Part shown: positions 6,818 to 14,091 of the stretch, in pieces
How positions within the stretch are numbered: the first letter of the stretch is position 1
How the letters are laid out: each line of letters begins with the position of its first letter
Notes under the pieces: model-generated
The model's database searches: none
Seen by the model: the letters and a program-made list of their open reading frames with translations, nothing else
Told to the model about the DNA's origin: nothing
Program-made: the position numbers and the translations under genes
Source: DATLYB01 sp964502525
GTDB lineage: Bacteria > Bacteroidota > Bacteroidia > Chitinophagales > CAIOSU01
Assembly (NCBI GenBank): GCA_964502525.1
Contig: CAZCXH010000132.1
Span: 1 to 14,091 of the forward strand
Direction: 5' to 3'
Length of the DNA: 14,091 nucleotides

Positions 6818-7204
6818 TTATTCGTGATCAGTTCGTTCGGCATCCTGCCATAATTGTTCCAACTGGTAAAATTCCCGTTTGTCTTTCAAAAAAACATGAG
6901 CCACCACATTTACATAATCAAGCACCACCCATTCCAAATTCCCATGCCCTTCGGAGTGCCAAGGGTTTTCGCCTGTTTTCTCCTTCACCTTCCTGTCAAT
7001 GTTGTCGGCTATCGCTTTCACCTGTGTCCTTGACGTGGCGTGGCAGATAATGAAAACATCCGCAACCGCATCTCCGATTTTCCTTAAATCAAGGCTGACG
7101 ACTTCTTCGCCCTTTTTGTCAAGGATAGCATCACTGATTACATCCTCCAGTTTCGCTAACTTATTTTTGCCTTTAGCGGGGGCTTTTAGGGTTTTGGTGC
7201 TCAA
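6818..7204 (-). CDS. rsfS: Ribosome silencing factor RsfS (Iojap/YbeB family)
   Basis: 128 residues. The core KGEEVVSLDLRKIGDAVADVFIICHATSRTQVKAIADNI, then GENPWHSEGHGNLEWVVLDYVNVVAHVFLKDKREFYQLEQLW, is the typical RsfS domain. RsfS binds ribosomal protein L14 on the 50S subunit, blocks joining with 30S and lowers translation in starvation. No ATG is available: the upstream in-frame stop is at 7241-7243 and the best start is TTG at 7204-7202. Residues 1-17 are a Lys-rich non-conserved tail. It is first in the leftward cluster rsfS-ftsH-lpxH and divergent from birA across a 54-bp gap, which must hold most of both promoters. Only a weak TAATTTTA-like box on the minus strand is seen there. Confidence 0.92.
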   Translation of the reverse strand: MSTKTLKAPAKGKNKLAKLEDVISDAILDKKGEEVVSLDLRKIGDAVADVFIICHATSRTQVKAIADNIDRKVKEKTGENPWHSEGHGNLEWVVLDYVNVVAHVFLKDKREFYQLEQLWQDAERTDHE

Positions 7205-7258
7205 ATATTCTTGCGTCCGGTTTTTCTGCTTAGTAAGATTCTAAAATTAACAATTCTT

Positions 7259-8014
7259 TTGAACTCACTTCACAACAATATATGTATCGGAAAGGTTTGC
7301 ATCAATCTCAGCGAGGTTGATTCCACCAATTCTTATGCGAAGCAATTGCTTTCAAAAAGCAAGCCAGCGGAAGGCACTGTCATATTTGCGCATTACCAAA
7401 CGGGCGGCAGGGGACAGTTTGGCAAAACATGGGAAAGCGACTGGGGAAAGAACCTCACTTTCAGCATTATCCTTTTTCCTTCGTTTCTTGAAGCGGGCAA
7501 AGCCCACTGCCTGAATCAGGCGGTGTGCCTGGGTTTGAAAGATTTTGTCGGAAGCCTGAATATTTCCGTTCGCATCAAATGGCCTAACGACATTTATCAC
7601 CATGACAAAAAGTTAGCGGGGCTGCTGATTGAGAATGGCGTGATGGGCGGCAGCCTCGATTATTCCATCATCGGCATCGGGATGAACGTGAATCAAACCA
7701 GCTTCAGCCCGGCATTGCCCAATCCGGTTTCGATGAAAATGATTGCAGGAAGGGATTTTAAAACGGATAGGCTGCTGAACAAGATGTTCCCTTTCATCGA
7801 AAAGCGCTGCGAACAACTGAAGAACGGACACATGCGCGAAATAAAAAATGAATTTGAGGACAGCCTGTACCGGCTCGGGGAAAAGCGGCAATACCAAACG
7901 GCAACCGAAAATTTTCATGGAATCATCACCGGTGTGAATGACGAAGGACAGTTGCTGCTGGAAACTAACGGAAAACAGCGCGTATTCAGCAACAACGAGT
8001 TGGTTTATCTATGA
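7259..8014 (+). CDS. birA: Biotin--[acetyl-CoA-carboxylase] ligase BirA, catalytic form without DNA-binding domain
   Basis: 251 residues from the TTG at 7259; the frame is open upstream to a TTG at 7211, but no ATG precedes the conserved region. The TTG at 7259 gives LHNNICIGKVCINLSEVDSTNSYA, which matches the usual N-terminus of Bacteroidota BirA. Catalytic blocks are DSTN (21-24), the biotinyl-AMP loop GGRGQFGKTW (49-58), KWPND (107-111), KKLAGLLIE (117-125) and GIGMNVNQ. A beta-barrel C-terminal domain follows (FHGIITGVNDEGQLLLE). There is no N-terminal helix-turn-helix, so it should be a pure ligase that attaches biotin to carboxylase carrier proteins, with no repressor role. It is followed by purD after about 44 bp on the same strand, probably co-transcribed. 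Confidence 0.92.
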   Translation: MNSLHNNICIGKVCINLSEVDSTNSYAKQLLSKSKPAEGTVIFAHYQTGGRGQFGKTWESDWGKNLTFSIILFPSFLEAGKAHCLNQAVCLGLKDFVGSLNISVRIKWPNDIYHHDKKLAGLLIENGVMGGSLDYSIIGIGMNVNQTSFSPALPNPVSMKMIAGRDFKTDRLLNKMFPFIEKRCEQLKNGHMREIKNEFEDSLYRLGEKRQYQTATENFHGIITGVNDEGQLLLETNGKQRVFSNNELVYL

Positions 8015-8058
8015 AACTCTGAACAACTCAAATTACTTTTGATCAAACTTTGCTGCTC

Positions 8059-9375
8059 ATGAACATCCTTCTCCTCGGCTCAGGCGGGCGCGAGCACACC
8101 TTCGCATGGAAGCTTGCCCAAAGTAAAAAGTGCGACCGGCTTTATATCGCTCCCGGCAATGGCGGCACATCTCAATGCGGTGAAAATGTCCCCATCGCTG
8201 CCGATGATTTTCCTTCCATCAGAAAATTCACCCTTGAGAAAAAAACAGGCATGGTGGTGGTGGGGCCGGAAGATCCGCTCGTAAAAGGCATCGCTGATTT
8301 TTTCCTTGCGGATGATGCGCTAAGGAAAATTCCCGTGATAGGCCCGGTGAAGGCGGGGGCGATGCTCGAAGGCAGCAAAGCATACTCAAAAAAATTCATG
8401 CAGCGGCACAACATTCCCACTGCGGCTTACCGTGAGTTCAATGCCGATAATATTTCCGAAGGAAAAAAATTCATTGACTCGCTGCAGCCACCCTTCGTGC
8501 TGAAGGCTGACGGGCTGGCTGCAGGCAAGGGAGTCATTATTTGCCCCTGCAAAAAAGAAGCGGTGGCAACGCTCGAACGGATGATTGGCGGCATGTTTGG
8601 CGATGCGGGCAAAACGGTGGTGATCGAGGAGTTCCTGAAGGGCATTGAATTTTCGGTGTTTGCGCTCACCAATGGAAAATCTTACAAGCTGCTCCCCGAG
8701 GCAAAAGATTACAAGCGCATTGGCGAAGGCGACACAGGCCTGAATACGGGCGGCATGGGCGCGGTGTCGCCCGTGCCGTTTGCAGATGAAGCGCTGATGC
8801 GGAAAGTGGAATCAGATATCGTTCAGCCTACCATCAATGGATTGAAGAAAGACGGAATCCATTACAAAGGCTTCATCTATTTTGGTTTGATGAACGTGAA
8901 TGGAAATCCTTATGTGATTGAATATAACTGCCGCATGGGAGATCCCGAGACGGAAGCGGTGATTCCGCGCATCAAAAACGATCTGGTGGAATTGTTCGAA
9001 GCTGTTGGCAGCGGAACTTTGGATAAAGTGAAGCTGGAAATTGACACGCGTTCGTGTGTAACGGTGATCGTTGCTTCGGGCGGCTATCCGGGCGATTATG
9101 AAAAGGGGAAAGAGATTACGGGAATTGAGCATGTGAAAAACAGCATAGTATTTCATGCTGGAACAAGGACGACTGACGGAAAGCTGATCACCAGCGGAGG
9201 ACGTGTGCTGGCCGTTTCTTCATTCGGAAAAAACATCAGCGAAGCGCTGAAGGCATCCTACGCCAGCATCGGGAAGATTTCATTCAAAGGGATGTATTGC
9301 AGAAAGGATATCGGGATGGATGTGGAGAAAGCGCAAGCGATACCCGCATTGCAGAACTATCCAACTGTCAGTTAA
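8059..9375 (+). CDS. purD: Phosphoribosylamine--glycine ligase (GAR synthetase)
   Basis: 438 residues from the ATG at 8059; a TTG nine bases earlier is in frame but less likely. PurD joins glycine to 5-phosphoribosylamine with ATP, the second step of purine synthesis. The N-terminal block NILLLGSGGREHTFAWKL is typical. The ATP-grasp domain shows LKADGLAAGKGV (149-158 region), NTGGMGAVSP (229-238) and EYNCRMGDPETE (288-299), with ATP and Mg ligands intact. The C-terminal domain has VASGGYPGDYEKG and HAGT. Length and motifs are complete. The pairing with birA is not a metabolic pathway, so co-transcription is inferred only from orientation and the short gap. A hairpin 13 bp after the stop may end the transcript. 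Confidence 0.97.
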   Translation: MNILLLGSGGREHTFAWKLAQSKKCDRLYIAPGNGGTSQCGENVPIAADDFPSIRKFTLEKKTGMVVVGPEDPLVKGIADFFLADDALRKIPVIGPVKAGAMLEGSKAYSKKFMQRHNIPTAAYREFNADNISEGKKFIDSLQPPFVLKADGLAAGKGVIICPCKKEAVATLERMIGGMFGDAGKTVVIEEFLKGIEFSVFALTNGKSYKLLPEAKDYKRIGEGDTGLNTGGMGAVSPVPFADEALMRKVESDIVQPTINGLKKDGIHYKGFIYFGLMNVNGNPYVIEYNCRMGDPETEAVIPRIKNDLVELFEAVGSGTLDKVKLEIDTRSCVTVIVASGGYPGDYEKGKEITGIEHVKNSIVFHAGTRTTDGKLITSGGRVLAVSSFGKNISEALKASYASIGKISFKGMYCRKDIGMDVEKAQAIPALQNYPTVS

Positions 9376-9387
9376 TAATTATTAAAC

Positions 9388-9420
9388 AGGCATTGTGCTT
9401 TGTATCATAAAGCTAAGCCT
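9388..9420 (+). terminator. Possible stem-loop terminator after purD
   Basis: An outer stem AGGC/GCCT (9388-9391 and 9417-9420) and an inner stem GCTTT/AAAGC (9397-9401 and 9409-9413) are separated by small internal loops. It lies 13 bp after the purD stop, with no T-run behind it, so it could also be only an mRNA-stabilising hairpin. Confidence 0.35.
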
Positions 9421-9551
9421 TGAATAATCCAGTTATTTCAAGGTGGTTAAGTGCGTGATTTTGGATTTATCTTATCCTGAAACAAATGTGACGCCAGTTC
9501 CCTTTGTCCACTATCTCCCCCAATCAACAGGCGGATGTGTAACCCGTCTCA

Positions 9552-9581
9552 TTGCCCATCCTTGCAATGAACCTATTTTTA
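9552..9581 (+). promoter_or_regulatory. Possible promoter of the SprB-repeat protein gene
   Basis: TTG at 9552-9554 and TATTTTTA at 9574-9581, spaced 19 bp, resemble the Bacteroidota TTTG / TAnnTTTG promoter with one mismatch in the -7 box. Transcription would start about 20 bp before the ATG at 9610. Confidence 0.4.
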
Positions 9582-9609
9582 TCCATCTCATTTTATTAAA
9601 TCTACTGTT

Positions 9610-12600
9610 ATGCAAAATCTCTGTTTCAAAAGATTTACTCCTCTGGTTATTTTGCTTGCCTGCATCACTGGTGTGGCAGCACAGACCTATAATGACGGTC
9701 CCATGCAGTTGCAGGTGCGCGTGAGGGACATCGCCACCAACTACAGCGCGACCGATGTCAATTTCCCTGGTATTGGGTTGCCTGATGAATTAACCTATAA
9801 AGTATGGGCGAGGGATAACGCGAATATTGACGGACCTGACTGGGTGGGCGGCAACTGCCTAACCGTCAACTTCAATCCTCCCGGAAATTCGCCCGATTTC
9901 AACACCACTATTTTCAACTTCACTTACACAGGCGCCACCGTCCCGCAGTTTTTTGACATCCGCGGTGATTTCTGGGAAGATGATTCGGATGATGCCACCT
10001 GCCAGGGAAGTCGTTGCACTTTCGAATCAAATGTGGGCTGCGCTTGTACTCCGTTTGGGTGTCTATACAGCCAGGAAGATGACGAGCATTGTGATGCCAA
10101 TCCGTTTGCAACAGCGTTGGATTACCGTCAGGGTCCCCCATGTCAATGGTATGACCATGGTTATGTTGCCGGGGCATGCGGCAGCAAGTACCAGCCGAGG
10201 ATAGAATCATTCTGGCGCTATACCAAAGGCACCTCCTGCAGCGATGCAATAGCGCTTGGCGCATTGCCCCCCGGAGGCTCGCTCACGCATTACAACAGCA
10301 ATATATGTTATTCCAACAATTTCACCGCCAGCGCGGGCAACGATGTGTTCTATGAATTTTCAATCGGGGCGCCCACCGGGGTGACGATTTCGCTTTGCGC
10401 AAGCACCACGTTCAACACCGTGCTGTACCTGCTGGATGCCTCCTGCGGCCAGGTGGCGATGAACGACAACTCATGCGGCATCGTGTCGGAGATAAAGGCA
10501 AACATCTGCACACCCGGCACTTACAGGGTGGTGGTGGATGGCGCATTGGCAAACAGCCAAGGCGCGTTCACGCTGCTCATCAGCGATGACCCCTCGGCTT
10601 TGCTTTCAGTAACGGTGAGCGCCACTGATATAACCTGCAATGGCGGCAGTAACGGCACGGCAACTGCCACACCCGTGAACGGCACCGCGCCTTTCACCTA
10701 CACCTGGCTCCCCAATGCAGGCAGCGGGGCAACTATCACCGGGCTGAGCGGAGGAACCTATTCCGTAACCGTTACCGACAACACCGGCTGTACGGCAACA
10801 GGCTCCGTGGTAGTCAACGAGCCCACCGTGATTTCATTCACCACCACGTTCATTGAGCCAACCTGCAACGGGGGAACCGATGGCAGCATTACCGTTACAG
10901 CCTCAGGGGGAACACCGCCCTATCAATATTCCAGCGATGGGGGAAATATCTTCCAGAGCAGTAATGTGCTGGCGGGGCTTGGTGGCGGCAGCTACAATGT
11001 GGTGGTGCGTGATTCGCCACGGTGCACGACAACTGATACGGTTGTATTGACCGAGCCTGTGGCTATACAACCCAACCTCACGGTCACCCACATTTCATGC
11101 AACGGAGCCAATGACGGTTCGGTGGTTTCCAACCCCACCAACGGCACACCGCCCTATGAATATTCTCTTGACAACGGACCTTTCGTTCCTGGCAATTCAT
11201 TCACAAGCATCCCGGCAGGATTCCATTTGTTCACGGTGCACGATTCGCAGGGCTGCGAAAAACAAACAGGGTTCAACATATTGCAGCCCAATGCGCTCAC
11301 CGGGCTGGTATCGGCAGTGACGCCCCTCACTTGCAACGGTGATTCCACCGGGTCGTTTTTCGTCACGGGAGTGGGAGGCGCGCCACCCTACACCTATTCG
11401 CTGGATGACATGGTTTATCAGGCATCGGGAGCGTTCACCAATCTTCCGGCTGGCAATTACACTGTCTATACCAAAGACAGCAGCGGCTGCAAATCCATCA
11501 ACCAGGTTACCATCTCCCAGCCGGCAGTGCTTGTCGCTTCCCGTCTGTTCCAGATAGATATTTCATGCAACGGCTCCACCGATGGGGTGGCAGTGATAAC
11601 GGCAACGGGCGGCACCGTGCCCTACGGGTTTTCTGATGATTATGCCTTCTGGGATGCAACCAGTTTTTTCGACAGGCTGGTCGCGGGCACCTATACTTAC
11701 TATGTGCGCGATGCCAACGGCTGTGAAGATTCCGTTGATGTGACGATTACAGAGCCTGATACGCTGGCGGTTTCAGCGGGTAATGTTGTCAACGCATCCT
11801 GCCTCGGTGTTGCTGACGGCAGCATTGAAGTGATAGCATCGGGTGGAACTCCTCCCTATAAGTATTCGCTGAATGGCGGGGCGTTTCAAAGCAGCAATAT
11901 ATTCTCATCGCTCACTGCGGGCGACTATGATTTTACCGTGCGCGATGATAACTTTTGCGAAAAAACACAGTCGCTCACCATCGGTCAGCTTACCACTATA
12001 ACCTTCTCTGTTTCAAAAACCAATATCACCTGCAGCGGTGATAGCTCGGGAATCCTCACGGTGACCAATCCATCAGGAGGGCAAGCTCCCTATACCTATT
12101 CGCTCGATGGAATAATTTTCCAGACATCCGATACCTTCAGCAATCTGCCGGCTGGGAATTACACCCTCACGGTGAAGGATGATATTGGCTGCCTCGGAGT
12201 ACAGCAGGAGCAGGTAACAGAGCCGGCACCGCTGGTGATTACACTGGTGATCACGACTCCTGCCACATGCTTCAACACCACAGATGGTTCCGCTGAAATT
12301 GACGTGCAGGGAGGAAATGGCCCGTACTCTTTCTCATGGTCAAACGGCAACATAACACAGAATCTGCTGAACGTTTTGGGAGGAGATTATACCGTTACGG
12401 TAACCGATCAAACACAATGCACGGCTGAGTTCAGCGTCACCATCGGCAAATCACCGGATATCTTTATTGAGATGGAGCATTTTCAAAACGTGACTTGCGC
12501 TGGAGAAGATGATGCCGTTATCAACGTGTCGGTGCTTGGAGGAACACCCGGATACGACTTCTCCTGGAACAACGGCATAGCCACCACGGAAGATTTGGTG

Positions 12601-13455
12601 AACATCGGTCCGGGTATGTACACTTTCCTTGTAACGGATGCCAACAATTGCACGCTTGCTGACACGTTTACCGTCATCTCACCCTTGGGTTTGATAATTG
12701 ATTCGGTGAATGTATCCAACTCTACCTGCGCTAGCGGCAACGATGGAACGATAACCATTGTCGCAGCAGGAGGCACCGCCCCGATTGGATACTCAATTGA
12801 CGGCTTTTCATTCGAGCAGAACTCAGTATTTGCCGGATTGACCGCAGGTGTTTATCCCGTTATTGTGAAAGACGCCAACGGATGCACCGCTTCCCGTTCT
12901 GCAACGGTCCAGGATGGCACTGAAATATTTTACTCATACGGTCAGGATTACGAAATCAAAAGCGGGCAGTTCATCCAATTGACGCCCATCCTGATTCCGG
13001 CAGACGTGATAGTTGATTCGGTGGCATGGGAGCCTGCAACAGGATTAAGCTGCACCAATTGCCTTGAGCCAATTGCCAGCCCGACAGACACAACCATTTA
13101 CACAGTGACCTTGTATGATGAAAACGGATGCGTTGCCGAAGCTGTTGTGCGCGTTTTCGTCACCGAAGACTGGCAGATATTCTTCCCCAATATTTTCTCC
13201 CCAAATGGCGATGGAGCGAACGACCATTTTGACTTCTACTCTTTCGGCACAACCACCGTTGAAGTAAGCGTGTTCAACCGCTATGGCGGTCGCGTTTATC
13301 ATAACTCCAATCAGGTTTCGGGAGAAGGTCAGGGATGGGACGGCACTTATAATGGGAAGGAAGCACAGCAGGGCGCTTATGTATATCTGGTCAACGTAGT
13401 GTTCACCAATGAAGAAGAGCGCCAAAAAACCGGAACGATCACGCTGGTGAGATAG
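9610..13455 (+). CDS. Secreted multi-domain protein with ten SprB repeats and type-B T9SS sorting domain
   Basis: 1281 residues. The signal peptide is at 1-25, cut after GVAAQ. Residues 26-207 form a Cys-rich N-terminal domain (Cys at 83, 131, 136, 144, 146, 151, 161, 178, 190) ending in ESFWRYTKG. Residues 208-330 resemble a pre-peptidase C-terminal beta-sandwich (GNDVFYEFSI, TLYLL-like NTVLYLLDASC, GTYRVVVDG). Residues about 334-1102 are ten SprB repeats of about 77 residues; each begins with T/SC-N/x-G-x-x-x-G (Cys at 343, 419, 497, 575, 653, 731, 808, 887, 963, 1040), has a GGTPPYxYS core and ends AGxYxVxVxDxxGC. An Ig-like linker follows, and residues 1190-1281 are the gliding-motility-associated sorting domain (FSPNGDGANDHF, FNRYGGRVY, GWDGTYNGK, GAYVYLV). 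Such proteins pass through T9SS to the cell surface or medium, often as adhesins. No enzyme motif is visible. Confidence 0.93.
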   Translation: MQNLCFKRFTPLVILLACITGVAAQTYNDGPMQLQVRVRDIATNYSATDVNFPGIGLPDELTYKVWARDNANIDGPDWVGGNCLTVNFNPPGNSPDFNTTIFNFTYTGATVPQFFDIRGDFWEDDSDDATCQGSRCTFESNVGCACTPFGCLYSQEDDEHCDANPFATALDYRQGPPCQWYDHGYVAGACGSKYQPRIESFWRYTKGTSCSDAIALGALPPGGSLTHYNSNICYSNNFTASAGNDVFYEFSIGAPTGVTISLCASTTFNTVLYLLDASCGQVAMNDNSCGIVSEIKANICTPGTYRVVVDGALANSQGAFTLLISDDPSALLSVTVSATDITCNGGSNGTATATPVNGTAPFTYTWLPNAGSGATITGLSGGTYSVTVTDNTGCTATGSVVVNEPTVISFTTTFIEPTCNGGTDGSITVTASGGTPPYQYSSDGGNIFQSSNVLAGLGGGSYNVVVRDSPRCTTTDTVVLTEPVAIQPNLTVTHISCNGANDGSVVSNPTNGTPPYEYSLDNGPFVPGNSFTSIPAGFHLFTVHDSQGCEKQTGFNILQPNALTGLVSAVTPLTCNGDSTGSFFVTGVGGAPPYTYSLDDMVYQASGAFTNLPAGNYTVYTKDSSGCKSINQVTISQPAVLVASRLFQIDISCNGSTDGVAVITATGGTVPYGFSDDYAFWDATSFFDRLVAGTYTYYVRDANGCEDSVDVTITEPDTLAVSAGNVVNASCLGVADGSIEVIASGGTPPYKYSLNGGAFQSSNIFSSLTAGDYDFTVRDDNFCEKTQSLTIGQLTTITFSVSKTNITCSGDSSGILTVTNPSGGQAPYTYSLDGIIFQTSDTFSNLPAGNYTLTVKDDIGCLGVQQEQVTEPAPLVITLVITTPATCFNTTDGSAEIDVQGGNGPYSFSWSNGNITQNLLNVLGGDYTVTVTDQTQCTAEFSVTIGKSPDIFIEMEHFQNVTCAGEDDAVINVSVLGGTPGYDFSWNNGIATTEDLVNIGPGMYTFLVTDANNCTLADTFTVISPLGLIIDSVNVSNSTCASGNDGTITIVAAGGTAPIGYSIDGFSFEQNSVFAGLTAGVYPVIVKDANGCTASRSATVQDGTEIFYSYGQDYEIKSGQFIQLTPILIPADVIVDSVAWEPATGLSCTNCLEPIASPTDTTIYTVTLYDENGCVAEAVVRVFVTEDWQIFFPNIFSPNGDGANDHFDFYSFGTTTVEVSVFNRYGGRVYHNSNQVSGEGQGWDGTYNGKEAQQGAYVYLVNVVFTNEEERQKTGTITLVR

Positions 13456-13500
13456 GGGTAGCCGTAGCTCTCAATTAGTACAGATTATTTTTCCACTCCC

Positions 13501-13532
13501 TTTGTTTTTTCCAAACAATCGCAGTAACTTTG
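13501..13532 (+). promoter_or_regulatory. Housekeeping promoter upstream of 23S rRNA
   Basis: TTTG at 13501-13504, a 20-bp spacer, then TAACTTTG at 13525-13532: a full match to the Bacteroidota -33/-7 promoter (TTTG-N19-21-TAnnTTTG). The C-rich sequence after it (TCGCCCGC) resembles starts seen at strong stable-RNA promoters of this phylum. Transcription would begin near 13540 and run through the leader into 23S, about 270 bp away. Confidence 0.65.
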
Positions 13533-13577
13533 TCGCCCGCTTCAAAAAAAGTAATCGTTTTTTGATAAGAATTTGAA

Positions 13578-13631
13578 GGTGATTCGCCTGAAAGGCAGGC
13601 AGTTACAACCGGTTCAACTCCGGATTCACCA
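13578..13631 (+). other. tRNA-like fold in the 23S leader, possible tRNA remnant
   Basis: A closing stem GGTGATT/ATTCACC (13578-13584 with 13624-13630, one T-T mismatch) encloses a 5-bp hairpin GCCTG/CAGGC (13586-13600) and a T-arm-like hairpin CCGG-TTCAACT-CCGG (13609-13623). The loop fits TTCRANY of tRNA. At about 54 nt it lacks a D-arm and a valid anticodon arm, so it is not a functional tRNA. tRNA genes are normal in 16S-23S spacers, so this may be a decayed one. Confidence 0.4.
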
Positions 13632-13701
13632 CAGATTGGGATGAGTTTCCGTAGGCGTGCAAGAGCCGTTGCAGATACGAGAAGCTCTACAAAACCCAGT
13701 A

Positions 13702-13718
13702 CGTTCTTTGACACATTG
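13702..13718 (+). promoter_or_regulatory. boxA-like antitermination site
   Basis: GTTCTTTGACACATTG at 13703-13718 resembles the rRNA boxA (E. coli TGCTCTTTAACA) and the GTTCTTTGACATATTG-like sequence common at the end of Bacteroidota 16S-23S spacers. boxA in the transcript recruits the NusB/NusE antitermination complex. Confidence 0.6.
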
Positions 13719-13764
13719 AAAGTCCTTTTTTTAAACAAAGAAAGATTATTCTGACTAATCAAGT

Positions 13765-13798
13765 CCTTACCCCTTTTCATTAGGTAAAGCGGGTAAGG
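13765..13798 (+). other. Strong hairpin just upstream of 23S rRNA
   Basis: CCTTACCC (13765-13772) pairs with GGGTAAGG (13791-13798), and CTTT (13773-13776) with AAAG (13786-13789), giving a 12-bp stem with one bulged C and a 9-nt loop. It ends about 8 nt before the mature 23S 5' end, so a role in RNase III-type processing or leader folding is plausible. Confidence 0.55.
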
Positions 13799-13806
13799 CG
13801 TCAAGG

Positions 13807-14091
13807 TCTGAAAGCGAATAAGAGCGTTTGGTGGATGCCTTGGCTCTCAGAGGCGATGAAGGACGTGGTAAGCTGCGATAAGCTGCGGGGAGGTGCAAAC
13901 AACTTTTGATCCGCAGATTTCCGAATGAGACAACTCAATACGTTGAAGACGTATTACTCCAGCAATGGAGAGCTAACCCAGGGAACTGATACATCTAAGT
14001 ACCTGGAGGAAAAGAAAGTAATTTAACGATTCCCCTAGTAGTGGCGAGCGAAAAGGGAACAGCCCAAACTCCGAGGACCACGGTCATCGGA
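13807..14091 (+). rRNA. 23S ribosomal RNA, 5' part (runs off right edge)
   Basis: The sequence holds the conserved start of domain I: GGTGGATGCC at 13830-13839, TCAGAGGCGATGAAGGACGT, TGCGATAAGC, GATTTCCGAATG, GGAACTGATACATCTAAGTA, GAGGAAAAGAAA and TAGTGGCGAGCGAA. By alignment to E. coli 23S the mature 5' end is near 13807, give or take a few bases. About 285 nt are present. There is no 16S rRNA or complete tRNA between the preceding protein gene and this start. Confidence 0.96.

Noticed and set aside
9443..9724. 93-residue open frame on the plus strand upstream of the SprB-repeat gene
   Set aside because: It overlaps the start and signal peptide of the large secreted protein in another frame and has no features.
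13475..13804. 109-residue open frame on the minus strand between the SprB-repeat gene and 23S rRNA
   Set aside because: It overlaps the promoter, tRNA-like fold, boxA and hairpin of the rRNA leader and reads antisense to them; it shows no domain.

Overview
The window comes from a member of the Bacteroidota, probably an uncultured or environmental lineage near Chitinophagales/Sphingobacteriales (the order is a guess). The evidence is a giant secreted protein with SprB repeats and a type-B type IX secretion (T9SS) C-terminal sorting domain, TAnnTTTG-type promoter boxes, a split 5'-nucleotidase C-terminal domain lipoprotein, and 7/8-bp degenerate tandem repeats in the gene gaps of a kind I associate with this phylum.

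Layout. Positions 1-1251 (minus): the 5' part of a 5'-nucleotidase C-terminal-domain lipoprotein, running off the left edge, behind a small membrane protein of unknown function. 1252-1425: divergent gap with inverted 8-bp repeat arrays. 1426-1779 (plus): an A-type Fe-S carrier. 1837-2385 (minus): a Uma2-family nuclease whose N-terminus is broken by frameshifts. 2386-3017: no credible gene, but many stem-loops. 3018-7204 (minus): a tight cluster rsfS - ftsH - lpxH - secreted protein of unknown function, joining ribosome silencing, membrane protein quality control and lipid A synthesis. 7259-9375 (plus): birA - purD, divergent from rsfS. 9610-13455 (plus): a 1281-residue T9SS substrate with ten SprB repeats. 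13456-14091: a promoter, an rRNA spacer-like leader (boxA, strong hairpin, tRNA-like fold) and the first ~285 nt of 23S rRNA.

Two things stand out. First, the 23S rRNA gene follows a protein gene with no 16S between them and has what looks like its own housekeeping promoter (TTTG-N20-TAACTTTG). This suggests an unlinked 23S transcription unit, unless the contig is misassembled at the rRNA. Second, three loci (522-721, 1253-1369, 3796-3872) carry pairs of oppositely oriented short-period repeat arrays with a strict 7- or 8-bp phase, and a fourth lone array (2981-3013) faces one of them across a gene. In two cases the arrays lie in the 5' end of a coding region and encode part of the signal peptide or N-terminal leader.
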